Positions 35,163 through 43,623 of a DNA stretch of 64,000 nt are shown one piece after another (position 1 is the first letter of the stretch; each line of letters begins with the position of its first letter). A program made the translations under genes and the position numbers. Origin of the DNA: Geothermovivens sp964644845 (lineage in GTDB: Bacteria; Zhuqueibacterota; Zhuqueibacteria; Oleimicrobiales; Geothermoviventaceae); contig CAZXXS010000117.1 of NCBI GenBank assembly GCA_964644845.1, positions 1 through 64,000 of the forward strand, written 5' to 3'. The notes beneath the pieces are model-generated. The model saw only the letters and a list, made by a program, of their open reading frames with translations. It did no database searches and was not told the DNA's origin.

Positions 35163-37565
35163 TCAGGGACGCCGCAATTCCACCGACTCACCGAGCCGCA
35201 GTTGGATCCCCTCTTCGTTGACCCAGTTCCTGACCTTGCCACCACACTTCCAGCTCAGCCGCAGGAGCCTTGCCCTGTTGTGCGGTGCAACATCCAACCT
35301 GACGCTCCATCTTTTTCCCTCTCTGACAAGCGTAGCACTGACTGCGGAGGAGAAGCCAACTTCCAGTGTCCCACCAGCTGTTTTCAACGACAAAAAGCGG
35401 CGATTTAGCAGCACCGCCTCCACCGGTCTGCCGCCGACAAGCCGCACCCAAAACGATCGGCTGAACACCCGACGCTGCGATGTTTCTTCCCCTTCTGGTC
35501 TGCACCAACCAAACCAGTCCACAACGCCGGGGCTCGCTCGGACTTCCAAGACTGCCGAGTCGGGTTCTTGAACAAGCCAGCGAAGCCGACTTTTTGCAGG
35601 GAAACGCCCCCCGTGACTCGGCACGAGCAGGTAAACCGAAAGGTGCGGCAACTCAACGTTCCCCCTCCAAACCACAGCTGGAGCCGGGTAACAGCGAGTC
35701 GCATCCAGCGGTGAAGCCAAGCCAAACGCACCGATCCAGCCGCGTCCCCCACGCTGCCAGTCCACCCAGGGAACCCCAAGAGGGTAACGTGTCCCCGGGA
35801 AGACGGTGTCGCCGGTCACCACAGTGGGTTGCAGTTCACAGTCCGCACAAACTACCGCCAGCTTGGCGCCGTCGGGTGCGGCAATCACAACACCACCCTC
35901 ACGCTTCGCCACGCGGTTGCCCAGGGCGCACTGCATGTTGCTTTCCACCGTGTACTGCCCTACACCCTGCAACCAATCCAGGAGTAACCAGTATTCGCCT
36001 TTTCTGTAGAACACCGAGCGCCACCACACCACTCCCAGACCCTGGGGCTGAAAATGATGATTCGCTTCCAGAAAATCGTGGCTCGGCGACGTCACCCAGT
36101 GGTTGTGTCGCGGACCCGGCATGTAGTCCGACATCCAGCCGCGTCCAGGGTCAACTCCGTTCAGGGTCACAACGTTGTGCAAGAAACCGAAGCGCAGGTC
36201 GAAACGAGGCCCTGGCTGAGTCGACCGGTAGATTGCCGTACCCGGATCGACCACAAAATCCGCTCCGTCGGCAGAGACGCAAAAACTCAGATGGTCCGCG
36301 TGCTGGTGGTTGGTGCCGAAAGGACCAGCGTCGATGAAAAAGAACTGACTCGTGCGCAACCATCCGTCCCGCATCGCGTAGTAGCCGTCCCGGTAAAGCG
36401 TGCGAGAAGGCGGCGGGAACGAAAGAAACGCAGGCAGAGAGTCCTGAGCAGGCTGTGTGCCCGACAAGGCGGCAAGATCAGACCGGCGAAAGACACGTGC
36501 ACCTGTTGTCAGAAGACTTTTTCGGATGTCGTAGTTCCCGTGGTCACCGTATCTTGGCAAACTGCGATCTGGTTTCATCAAACCCACGTGGCCATCCAGA
36601 ATGCTTTCAAGCGAAGACAAAAGCGCTGGCGGCAGGAAACCTCGCGGCAGTCGGTCGACAATCACCAGACATTTGGCCAGCACGGATGACGAGTATCCCA
36701 GCGTGAGCTCGATCGACACTTCGCCCGGATAAAAGTAGTGATCCACAAAGCACGCAAACTGACGTGTGCCTTCCTCCCGCCAACGCCGCGCGTGCCTGGC
36801 TTCCGGAAACGTTGCTGCAGCGTAGAGCACTGCTTGCAGATTGCCCAGAGTACCGTTGAAAAGCCCTAAGTCGATTCTCGGCGTGAGCCAGTCCACCTCC
36901 TTCCAGAGGTGGTTGAGTATCTTCAGGTACGCCGTGTCGCTCAGAGATGGCGATTCGTGCAAAATCCACAGGGCATCGATCCACCGCTGCAGCCTCCACT
37001 GAAGTAGCACCCAGTTCCAGGGGTTGCTGTGGTACTCGTCGTAAGGGCTGTACCCTTGGGCTTTCTCGATTGGCACATGCTGGACGAAATCCAGCATGTC
37101 GCGCACCATCGCCCGAGCGTACTTTTCATCATGGGTTGCCAGGTACGCCTGGGCCAACGGGTGGAAATGGGGGAAACGGGCAATTGTGCCCACTTTTTTG
37201 TTGGAATCAAACCACGGCAGGGTGTCGCCAAACTGTTCTGTGCCGTACTCGGAAATCACGTGACGCACGGCAGCGTCAGCAGCCTCCAGCCCCTTCAGTT
37301 TGCTGGTCTCCAGCGACGTCCGCAACACCCAAGGGGCGTTTGGCGGCCGTCTGTACCGGAAATACGCGGCCAGAGCGTGAACAAGCGAATCCGGCCGGGT
37401 CCGCACAACTATTTCCCCGGCGGGGCTGTTGGGATTCAGAGCCTGCACAAACTCACTGAGCCAGTTCGGCCCGGCTGCGGCAGTGGGCCCAGCTGCAAAA
37501 CTGCGACTGAGAACGAATGCATTCACCCACACGACCAAAACCGCACATTTGGTTCGCCTGAGCAT
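35163..37565 (-). CDS. Heparinase II/III-family polysaccharide lyase-like protein, secreted
   Basis: The protein has 800 residues from ATG 37565 (GGAGGAG upstream). The N-terminus has a signal peptide ending near SFAAGP. An alpha/alpha-toroid spans about 60-400 (including PLAQAYLATHDEKYARAMVR and SPYDEYHSNPWNWVLLQWRL). The heparinase II/III beta-sandwich follows, with DAGPFGTNHQHADHLSF and FVVDPGTAIY. The conserved His/Asn/Tyr region is consistent with lyase activity on uronic-acid polysaccharides. It stands alone, 168 bp from the next gene downstream. The substrate cannot be fixed; alginate-, heparin- and ulvan-type lyases share this fold. Confidence 0.86.
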   Translation of the reverse strand: MLRRTKCAVLVVWVNAFVLSRSFAAGPTAAAGPNWLSEFVQALNPNSPAGEIVVRTRPDSLVHALAAYFRYRRPPNAPWVLRTSLETSKLKGLEAADAAVRHVISEYGTEQFGDTLPWFDSNKKVGTIARFPHFHPLAQAYLATHDEKYARAMVRDMLDFVQHVPIEKAQGYSPYDEYHSNPWNWVLLQWRLQRWIDALWILHESPSLSDTAYLKILNHLWKEVDWLTPRIDLGLFNGTLGNLQAVLYAAATFPEARHARRWREEGTRQFACFVDHYFYPGEVSIELTLGYSSSVLAKCLVIVDRLPRGFLPPALLSSLESILDGHVGLMKPDRSLPRYGDHGNYDIRKSLLTTGARVFRRSDLAALSGTQPAQDSLPAFLSFPPPSRTLYRDGYYAMRDGWLRTSQFFFIDAGPFGTNHQHADHLSFCVSADGADFVVDPGTAIYRSTQPGPRFDLRFGFLHNVVTLNGVDPGRGWMSDYMPGPRHNHWVTSPSHDFLEANHHFQPQGLGVVWWRSVFYRKGEYWLLLDWLQGVGQYTVESNMQCALGNRVAKREGGVVIAAPDGAKLAVVCADCELQPTVVTGDTVFPGTRYPLGVPWVDWQRGGRGWIGAFGLASPLDATRCYPAPAVVWRGNVELPHLSVYLLVPSHGGRFPAKSRLRWLVQEPDSAVLEVRASPGVVDWFGWCRPEGEETSQRRVFSRSFWVRLVGGRPVEAVLLNRRFLSLKTAGGTLEVGFSSAVSATLVREGKRWSVRLDVAPHNRARLLRLSWKCGGKVRNWVNEEGIQLRLGESVELRRP

Positions 37566-37798
37566 CGACTTTTCTCCTCCTACAGAAGAAAGACGGCCAG
37601 AACACCCAACAGCCACCCTGGCTCGCCCAGTGCTCGGGGACATCCAGCATGCCTGCACAACCTACCACGCGCCACCAAACCACCCTCTGCGACCGTCACG
37701 CAAACCCTGACACTCGCTTTTCCTGCAATTCCCACGTTGCCCTGCAAAACTCCACACCAAACCTGACAGACCACTTAGCCGCTTCCTGACCACCGTCA

Positions 37799-37832
37799 AG
37801 CAAAACGGGAGACGCCGTTTCCGACGTCTCCC
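37799..37832 (-). terminator. Rho-independent-like terminator at the end of the oxygen/iron island
   Basis: Minus strand: an 8-bp stem GGGAGACG/CGTCTCCC with a 10-nt loop, followed by CGTTTTGCTTG. It begins about 30 nt past the stop of the 39-residue rubredoxin-like gene, the last gene of the run. The T-tract is only four long, but position and stem strength support it. Confidence 0.6.
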
Positions 37833-37861
37833 TGTCGATCAGATCGCTCCGTGTCTTCGCC

Positions 37862-37981
37862 TTACTTGTTCGTGTCCACTTTTTCGAAATCATCCTTAGG
37901 AGCCCCACACTGCGGGCATTTTTTCGGACGGCAACGCCCCTCTACCTCGTAACCGCAGTTGCGACAGCGCCACTTTGCCAT
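37862..37981 (-). CDS. 39-residue rubredoxin-like zinc-ribbon protein
   Basis: A very short gene with a perfect GGAGGTGAAC ribosome site before ATG 37981. The product has C6-x2-C9 and C22-x2-C25 pairs: CRNCGYEVEGR and KKCPQCGAPKDDFEKV. The 12-residue gap between pairs is that of the rubredoxin domain of rubrerythrins, which binds Fe(SCys)4, or of desulforedoxin-like zinc ribbons. It follows the superoxide reductase gene by 46 bp and precedes a terminator-like hairpin. Likely role: a small electron carrier to superoxide reductase or the diiron proteins of the island. Zinc rather than iron binding cannot be excluded. Confidence 0.85.
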   Translation of the reverse strand: MAKWRCRNCGYEVEGRCRPKKCPQCGAPKDDFEKVDTNK

Positions 37982-38027
37982 GTTCACCTCCACTTCTGCT
38001 TCTCGTGCTCAGACCCAAAATACACGT

Positions 38028-38492
38028 TCAGGCAACCTCGACTTCTTTTGTCCCCTCCCACAAACCGTGAAGATTGCAGAAAAGACGCGCCCGCAGCGTG
38101 TGTTTGCCCTTCGGCAGCCTGACAACAGCGGTCAGAAATCCCTTGCTGATTGTCGGCACCAAATCCGCCCGTCCCACCGGCCGCTCGCCCACGTAGAGCT
38201 CGATCCACTGAATGTAGTGACCGTTCGCTGAGGGATGCTCCAGGCCGATGCCAGCACTCACCTGCACCCGCAGCCACTTGCCAGCTTCCGGTTTGTCCAG
38301 CAACTCGATCTTCGGCACGTGTTTCTTCTCCAACGCCGTCGGGCTCTCCGGATGCTCCAGTCGGTTCACGCCAGCGAAGAGATCCTCCTTTTCCTGTGCC
38401 TCCGCTGCGGCTGCCAGACCACCTGAGCTCCCGAGAGCACCCGCCACAATTGCCGCAGTCTTGACGAATTCCCTCCTGCCCATCTTGAGCAT
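38028..38492 (-). CDS. Superoxide reductase (neelaredoxin/class II SOR-like), Tat-exported
   Basis: The protein has 154 residues. The N-terminus carries a twin-arginine motif GRREFVKTAA and a hydrophobic stretch, so export by the Tat pathway is likely. The Fe(His)4Cys ligands are all visible: H58 in EKKHVPKI, H86 in EHPSANGHYIQW and H92, and C139 with H142 in FCNLHGLW. SOR reduces superoxide to peroxide without making oxygen, using rubredoxin as donor, and is typical of anaerobes and microaerophiles. It starts 21 bp after the rubredoxin/FAD oxidoreductase gene, with GGAGGTGAGG upstream. A Tat signal is unusual for this enzyme and implies periplasmic action. Confidence 0.92.
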   Translation of the reverse strand: MLKMGRREFVKTAAIVAGALGSSGGLAAAAEAQEKEDLFAGVNRLEHPESPTALEKKHVPKIELLDKPEAGKWLRVQVSAGIGLEHPSANGHYIQWIELYVGERPVGRADLVPTISKGFLTAVVRLPKGKHTLRARLFCNLHGLWEGTKEVEVA

Positions 38493-38513
38493 TTCCTCAC
38501 CTCCATCGCTTTG

Positions 38514-39908
38514 TCACAACAAATCCGAAAGATCGTAATCAGGATTCTCCAGTTCCGCCTTCACCTTAGACAAATCCAACCGCTTTTCCACTGCTGCCAC
38601 AATGCGCGCCATTTGCTCCCGCAAACCTACGGCCACAGCGCCAATGGCCACACCATTCCGCAGCACAAACTTCCGGTAAATGCCCCGCTCTGGACGCGCT
38701 GCTTTCACGTGCTCGATGTCTGCTCCCTCAGCGTGCACGTCACCTGCCGACGTCACACCCACACCGGCTACCTTCAGCGTCGTGTTGGCCACGGTGCCCT
38801 CGTAAAGTGCTTCTTCGCCCAGCAGGCGTTTGGCGACAACGCGCGCTTGGTCCAGAGCTGCAGGCACAATGCCGTACACACGCCCCCGATGCTCGGCCAC
38901 GTCACCACAAGCGTAGATCGATGGATCATCCGTTTGCAGCGCGTCATTGACCACCACACCGCGGTTGCAGGTTAGTCCAGCCGTTCTCGCCAGCGAAGTC
39001 TGCGGCACAATCCCCACGGCGAAGAACACCAGCTCCGCGGGCAGAACCTCACCACCCTCGACTTCGACACCGCTCACCTCGCCCTGCCCGAGCAGACGCT
39101 TCACGCGTGTCCTTGTCCGGAAAACCAGCCCATGTTTTGCCAACAGCCGCTCCAGAAGCGCACCGGCATCCGCGTCCAGCTGGCGCGGCAGAAGCGTACT
39201 CGCCACCTCAACCACTTGCACGGTCATCCCCACATCCAGCAGCGCTTTGGCCGCTTCGAGTCCCAGCAAACCGCCACCAACCACCACAGCGTTGCTGCGT
39301 GCCAGAGCGTGCCTCCGAATCGCGAGCGCGTCGTCGACCGTACGCAGCGTGAAAACACCACGTAAACCCACGTTCTCGATCGGCGGCACAGCCGGTTGGC
39401 TGCCGTTTGCCAGCACCAGCGCGTCGTACCGCAGCAGCGTTCCGTCAGCCAGGGTCACCGCTTTTTCGCGTCGATCAATCGACAATGCACCATTGCCCAG
39501 GAACGTTTGGATGCCCTGGCGGTCGTACCAATCGCTCTCGTAAAGAACGAGGTCGTCCAACGTCAGTTGCCCTGCGACGACCCGGGCCAGCGGTGGGCGT
39601 GGGTAGTAGTGGTGAGGTTCATTCGCGACCAGATGCACCTGGAAGCTCCCGCCGCCACTACTTACAAGCTCGTGGGCTACCGTAAAACCCGCCACACCAT
39701 TGCCAACAATCACCACCGTCCGCGGTGCACTGGGCCGCGTTCGTTCCGTTTCCCGCATCGGCTCGAAGAACCGTGTTTCCGCACCGCACACAGGACACAC
39801 CCAGTGCTCGGGCAAATCTTCAAACGGCGTTCCAGGCGGGATGCCCTGGCCAGGATCCCCCTTCGCCGGATCGTACCTGTAACCGCAAATCATGCAAACG
39901 TACGTCAC
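38514..39908 (-). CDS. Rubredoxin-domain / FAD-dependent oxidoreductase fusion (rubredoxin reductase-like)
   Basis: The protein has 464 residues from GTG 39908 (GGAG upstream). Residues 1-50 are a rubredoxin with C5, C8, C38 and C41 (YVCMICGYRYDP and WVCPVCGA). Residues 64-464 are a FAD/NAD(P)H oxidoreductase with FAD motif VVIVGNGVAGFTVAHEL, NAD motif AVVVGGGLLGLEAAKAL and IYACGDVAEH. The order fits an NAD(P)H-rubredoxin oxidoreductase carrying its own acceptor domain. It lies just before superoxide reductase, so it probably supplies electrons for superoxide and peroxide reduction. It could also be described as a nitrite-reductase-large-subunit-like oxidoreductase with an added rubredoxin. 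Confidence 0.92.
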   Translation of the reverse strand: MTYVCMICGYRYDPAKGDPGQGIPPGTPFEDLPEHWVCPVCGAETRFFEPMRETERTRPSAPRTVVIVGNGVAGFTVAHELVSSGGGSFQVHLVANEPHHYYPRPPLARVVAGQLTLDDLVLYESDWYDRQGIQTFLGNGALSIDRREKAVTLADGTLLRYDALVLANGSQPAVPPIENVGLRGVFTLRTVDDALAIRRHALARSNAVVVGGGLLGLEAAKALLDVGMTVQVVEVASTLLPRQLDADAGALLERLLAKHGLVFRTRTRVKRLLGQGEVSGVEVEGGEVLPAELVFFAVGIVPQTSLARTAGLTCNRGVVVNDALQTDDPSIYACGDVAEHRGRVYGIVPAALDQARVVAKRLLGEEALYEGTVANTTLKVAGVGVTSAGDVHAEGADIEHVKAARPERGIYRKFVLRNGVAIGAVAVGLREQMARIVAAVEKRLDLSKVKAELENPDYDLSDLL

Positions 39909-40159
39909 GACTCAGCTCCATCCCTGGTCATTGAATTTGTTCTACGATCCGGAAGCGACCCCAGGGAACCTCCAGCGCCAGTCTGTTCACACAGAAGGAG
40001 AACGATCATTGAAGTCCGTCTTCAACCACTGCTACGCGGAAACCAGAAACGACTACGCCGCATCGCCTGCAACTCCCGCCCGGCTGAAACACCCGCAAAT
40101 GCGTGGACCCCCGGCACCAATTTTCGCCTTTCTGCGCCAGACGTCTGCCGAACACTTCG

Positions 40160-40684
40160 TCACCTGAGTAAACTCCGAGCTACAAAAGTAGCGACAAATT
40201 GCGCCCCTACAAACGCCAGGGAAAAAACCACGAGGAATGCCCACGCCAGCCGCCGTTTCGGCAGGTGTCCGACCTCAACCACCAGCGTGCGGTTCGAAAG
40301 CTCGCGCCGCTGGCCAATTAGCCTACGCACGAAAGGGACACGACCCAGTTGCACAAGTCTGCCACGGAACACACGTCGCTCAGCTGACACCCCGCGCGCC
40401 AGGGACCCGACGAAAAGAAGCCACAGATCCTGCCGCTCCTTCACGGGGACGAGTACAAACCGAAACGGTCCTTTGCCTGCTCGAATGCTTCGTTTCACAT
40501 CCGGTGCACCTTCAAATTCAACGAGCCTGTCGGGCTCCAACACTTGGCCGCGTTGCAAACTCGCCGGCTGTCGGCTCGCCAACAGGTGGTACCGAAAAGC
40601 ACCCCCCTCCAGGGCTACCCACAAAACACCCGCAAAAAGGAGAACCACAAGCGCTCGACTGGTCCGTACAGCCCCTTTCCCCAT
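40160..40684 (-). CDS. Hypothetical membrane protein with two transmembrane segments
   Basis: The predicted protein has 174 residues. Transmembrane segments at about 11-28 (LVVLLFAGVLWVAL) and 150-170 (WAFLVVFSLAFVGAQFV) flank a basic beta-rich middle of about 115 residues (VLEPDRLVEFEGAP, PFRFVLVPVKERQDLWLLFV). No family is recognised. The ATG at 40684 lacks a good ribosome site, so the start and even the reality of the gene are less certain than its neighbours. It sits alone between the rubredoxin oxidoreductase gene and a 665-bp gene-free stretch. Confidence 0.42.
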   Translation of the reverse strand: MGKGAVRTSRALVVLLFAGVLWVALEGGAFRYHLLASRQPASLQRGQVLEPDRLVEFEGAPDVKRSIRAGKGPFRFVLVPVKERQDLWLLFVGSLARGVSAERRVFRGRLVQLGRVPFVRRLIGQRRELSNRTLVVEVGHLPKRRLAWAFLVVFSLAFVGAQFVATFVARSLLR

Positions 40685-41349
40685 CTTGTTGGTCCGTACT
40701 TTGGCTTACTTTCACTGTTTAAACCGCCGCGAGGCGCGCAAGTAGTCTCTGTCCTGCCTGCAAGGGGCTGATCGGTCTCCTCACTTTCCACCCGCCCGCC
40801 AGCACCCCGTTCACGCGGGTGCAGTTCCGATCACGGGACAGGCGCAACAAAAGCCGCTTGCCTACGCGTGTTCCCGGGCTTAACCAGATCCCAAAAGTCG
40901 ACGCTCCCTACACCAAGATCTCCAGGAACAAACTCAACTGTCCCCCCTCCGCTTGCAATCCCAAGGCCACACTCAGAGTTCTACTGCAAAGATGCAGCTG
41001 GCTTCGGCAAGTGATTGACGTTACCACGGTGAAGCCGTGTCCAGCACTCCCACTCGGCTGCACAGCAAACCAATTTCCTGGCGGCAAAGCAAAAATGCTG
41101 GACGTTTTAAACTGTCCTCAGGCCACCCGGGAAGCAAACTTCCGAGCTCTCTCAGGCGACGATCCGCTAACGCGGACCTGACGCACAACCGACTTCAACC
41201 GCTTTTCACCTGAGTGAGCCGGGGATCTCGGATCCCCGGCGGAAATGCAAATCGACTTTTGAGTGCTTCTCTTCCCCGGGAAATGACCCCACGAAGCCGC
41301 TTTGACGCGTCAGCGAATTCCCACGGCAAAAACAGGGGAATTCTCGAGT
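40685..41349. other. 665-bp gene-free stretch inside the oxygen/iron island
   Basis: No open frame with a ribosome site or recognisable product. The one clear structure is a perfect 10-bp inverted repeat at 41218-41240. It separates the rubredoxin-like zinc-ribbon gene (41350-41682) from the genes downstream, so the two halves of the island may be separate transcripts. Confidence 0.45.
41218..41240. repeat. Perfect inverted repeat, 10-bp arms, 3-nt loop
   Basis: GCCGGGGATC-TCG-GATCCCCGGC. It would form a very stable hairpin on either strand but has no T-tract on either side. It lies about 110 nt past the stop of the zinc-ribbon gene. It may be a factor-dependent terminator or an mRNA 3-prime-end stabiliser. 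Confidence 0.6.
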
Positions 41350-41682
41350 TTAGCCCCATTTGCCCTTGCCAATGTGGGTCTCGATTTCCGCCTTGATCGA
41401 TTGTTTCAGCTCCCAAGCGCTCTTTTGCGCCGCCTTAAAAATGCCCACGCAGCCAGGATCCAGATTGTCCTCGATTCCCTTCTCCGCAATCTCAAGGACC
41501 TCGTCCAGTACCCCCGAAAGTCGCATGTGCAAGTCGTTCGTAAGCCGCGCACGACCCACCAGTTCCGCCTTGTCGCTTTCGATCTGAGAAAATTTCTCTT
41601 TGAGTGCCCCACACTTGGGGCAGCGATCCGGGGCTTCGTCACCGTCGTGAACGTAACCGCAAACTGAACATCTCCACTTCAT
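41350..41682 (-). CDS. Rubredoxin-like zinc-ribbon protein with helical C-terminal domain
   Basis: The protein has 110 residues. Residues 1-30 are a rubrerythrin-type rubredoxin domain (C5, C8, C21, C24 in WRCSVCGYVHDG and DRCPKCGALKEKF). Residues 31-110 are predicted helices (LTNDLHMRLSGVLDEVLEIA, GCVGIFKAAQKSAWELKQSI) with no ExxH diiron motif. GGAGGAGG lies upstream. It follows peroxiredoxin by 93 bp. Likely an electron carrier or docking protein for the diiron proteins of the island, which lack their own rubredoxin domain. The helical domain matches no family that I recognise. Confidence 0.75.
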   Translation of the reverse strand: MKWRCSVCGYVHDGDEAPDRCPKCGALKEKFSQIESDKAELVGRARLTNDLHMRLSGVLDEVLEIAEKGIEDNLDPGCVGIFKAAQKSAWELKQSIKAEIETHIGKGKWG

Positions 41683-41734
41683 CGCTACCTCCTCCGCTTG
41701 ATTCCAATTTCGAACGGGAACATCCCAAAGTGCA

Positions 41735-41770
41735 AGGCCCCGAGATCAATGTCACCTTACCTCGGGGCCT
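41735..41770 (-). terminator. Strong hairpin between peroxiredoxin and zinc-ribbon genes
   Basis: A 10-bp perfect stem AGGCCCCGAG/CTCGGGGCCT with a 16-nt loop starts six bases after the peroxiredoxin stop codon. The minus-strand 3-prime flank (TTGCACTTT) is only weakly T-rich. It may be a partial terminator or an RNA-stability element setting peroxiredoxin expression above that of the downstream gene. Confidence 0.5.
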
Positions 41771-41775
41771 GGGAG

Positions 41776-42420
41776 TCACGAAAGTTTCTTGTGGCAGAAC
41801 CACCAGTCGTAGCAGGTGTACTCCTGGAGGCGTTTCCGAGCAGTCTCCTCATCCGTTGCGGGCGGAATAATCACCTCGTCCCCAACCAGTTCGTTGTTTG
41901 GCCAGTTAGCAGGAATCGCGACCCCTTCGGCGTCCGACACCTGCAAGCCGCGCACCATCCGAACGATTTCATCCATGTTGCGACCCAGCTCCTGCGGGTA
42001 GTACAACATGGCCCGCACAATGCCCTGCGGATCCACGATGAAAACCGCGCGGACGGTGTTTGTACCCTTACCCGGGTGGATCAAACCAAGCGCGCTCGCC
42101 ACCTTACCCGTGTCGTCGGCGATGATTGGGAACTTGATTTCTTCCTTCAAGTTGTCCCTGATCCACTCCACCCACTTGATGTGGGAAAACACCTGATCGA
42201 TGCTCAAACCAATCAGCTCACAGTTCAGCTCCTGGAACTTGTCGTAACGCTTCTGAAACGCGACAAATTCCGTCGTGCAAACGGGCGTGAAATCCGCCGG
42301 ATGGCTGAAAAGCACAAACCACTTCCCCGCAAAAACCTTCGGAAGCTTCATGGTCCCGTGTGTGGTCTGAACTTCCATCTCAGGGAATTTGTCGCCGATC
42401 AGCGGAAGTCCACCTTCCAT
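41776..42420 (-). CDS. Peroxiredoxin (archaeal/Prx6-type thioredoxin peroxidase)
   Basis: The protein has 214 residues from ATG 42420 (AAGGAGGTG upstream). The peroxidatic site is PADFTPVCTTEF with C48. The C-terminus has two more cysteines, C203 and C209 in YTCYDWWFCHK, the arrangement of Prx6-clade archaeal enzymes that form a decamer with a C-terminal resolving Cys. A central FPIIADDTGKVASALGLIHP segment is family-typical. It reduces hydrogen peroxide and alkyl hydroperoxides, the product of superoxide reductase and a substrate of the diiron proteins. It heads a sub-block with a 322-bp upstream gap. Confidence 0.95.
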   Translation of the reverse strand: MEGGLPLIGDKFPEMEVQTTHGTMKLPKVFAGKWFVLFSHPADFTPVCTTEFVAFQKRYDKFQELNCELIGLSIDQVFSHIKWVEWIRDNLKEEIKFPIIADDTGKVASALGLIHPGKGTNTVRAVFIVDPQGIVRAMLYYPQELGRNMDEIVRMVRGLQVSDAEGVAIPANWPNNELVGDEVIIPPATDEETARKRLQEYTCYDWWFCHKKLS

Positions 42421-42742
42421 CGCAACACCTCCTTCTGACGTAGTTGCTCCGTAACCGAATCGTGAAACGCAAGAGGGGCAGCCGTCTAACAGCAGTTCCC
42501 CTCGATCGTCCTGCAATGAAATGCACCCCCTCGGGTCACTCTCTTGCCTAATCTAAACCAATTCTGCCGCCGCGAATATTTCCACAATTCGCGATCACCG
42601 CAAGCGCGCGGGGTAACGCTTCAGGCAAGCTTACCCATTTCGGGAAACAGCTCATTCGCCGCTCCTGGGGAGGCTGAAAAACCATCCCCTGGCACCCTTT
42701 AGCTGCCGCCGTGGGGCCACGGCTGTCGCTGCCTCACGCGGG
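42421..42742. other. 322-bp intergenic region upstream of peroxiredoxin
   Basis: No gene seen. It holds an interrupted inverted repeat at 42571-42593 and a short GC-rich hairpin (stem GCCGTGG/CCACGGC at 42707-42722) near the end of the upstream ferritin-like gene. The spacing suggests that peroxiredoxin has its own promoter here. Confidence 0.45.
42571..42593. promoter_or_regulatory. Interrupted palindrome CGCGAAT-N9-ATTCGCG upstream of peroxiredoxin
   Basis: Seven-base arms separated by nine bases, about 150 bp before the peroxiredoxin start. The N9 spacing equals that of the palindrome upstream of the Fur/PerR-like gene, although the arm sequences differ. It could be a regulator site or a transcript hairpin. 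No regulator can be assigned. Confidence 0.35.
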
Positions 42743-43261
42743 TCAGCCAGCCTCCAAGTCGAATTCTGGCACTCCAAACCAGAATCCCTGGCCCGTGAGG
42801 CTGTCGATTTCTGCCTGAATCAGCTCGTAGTGCCCTTCTTCGATGTCGCGGAGTTTGGCAAAAAGCTGCCGCACTTCCCGATCGGTCGTTCGTTCCATCA
42901 GTCTGTTGTAGAACTCCACACTTCGACGCTCCAGTTCAAGAGCTGTTCTCAGGGCTGTGAGTTCATCCGCGTGTTCCTCCCCTTTGGTCCTGGCATCGAT
43001 TTCCTGCAAAGCCGGCCGTACCACGGCGATTGGTTTGAAGTCAATCGGCGGGGGAGTCCACTTCCCCTCTTTCTCGAGGTTTAACCGGTACTGGTGAAAA
43101 AACTTCATGTGGTCCAGCTCGTCATTGGCAAGCCGGAGAAACATGTTCTTGCCTGTCTCGTTCTTCGTCTTGCGAGCCAGTTTGATGAACGTCTCGAGCC
43201 CAGCCATCTCCAGTTCCAAAGCGGTAAGAATGGCCTTGGCCAGATCCAGTGGTTCTGCCAT
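42743..43261 (-). CDS. Ferritin-like diiron protein (rubrerythrin-type, no rubredoxin domain) no. 1
   Basis: The protein has 172 residues, a four-helix bundle with duplicated ligand sets: ELEMAGLETFIKLA and NDELDH in the first half, LELERRSVEFYNRL and DIEEGH in the second. These give the two Glu and two ExxH motifs of a diiron centre. An inserted segment at about 62-95 (GKWTPPPIDFKPIA) separates the halves. No signal peptide. Such proteins act as ferroxidase or NAD(P)H-linked peroxidase; the missing rubredoxin domain suggests that electrons come from a separate carrier. GAGGAG site before the ATG. Confidence 0.88.
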   Translation of the reverse strand: MAEPLDLAKAILTALELEMAGLETFIKLARKTKNETGKNMFLRLANDELDHMKFFHQYRLNLEKEGKWTPPPIDFKPIAVVRPALQEIDARTKGEEHADELTALRTALELERRSVEFYNRLMERTTDREVRQLFAKLRDIEEGHYELIQAEIDSLTGQGFWFGVPEFDLEAG

Positions 43262-43623
43262 CGTGTCTCCTCATTCCCGGTACACTGCATTTGCCGAACA
43301 AACCCCTCGCTGCAGAAAGCGCGAATACTTCACCGCAACCGCGCACCCCACTTTGGCCTTCCGCACGGGAGGCCTCAATGCCCGCCACTTCCCCACTACG
43401 GCGCGCCGCACGTCAGTGGGTCGTCCGTGCCGGCACTGACTCGGAGTTCTGCGCACAAACTCTAGTGATCTCCGTCCTTCCCATGCCTCCGACAGAAACT
43501 GTAGCAAGAGTCCTTGGTCGCTTGAGCTTGTTCTCGCTTGCTCGTCAACGCCCCAACAATCGTAGGAACAACGGAAAAGCAAAAAACTGACCCGACAACC
43601 ACGCCTTCGCCTGGCACCACCAC
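43262..43623. other. 362-bp intergenic region between two ferritin-like genes
   Basis: No recognisable gene. Open frames on both strands lack ribosome sites and family motifs. It presumably holds the promoter of the downstream ferritin-like gene, but I cannot defend a specific site. Confidence 0.4.

Noticed and set aside
39396..40745. Plus-strand open frame of 449 codons crossing the rubredoxin oxidoreductase and the next gap
   Set aside because: Arg/Pro/Thr-rich noise antisense to the oxidoreductase; it has no domain and no ribosome site.
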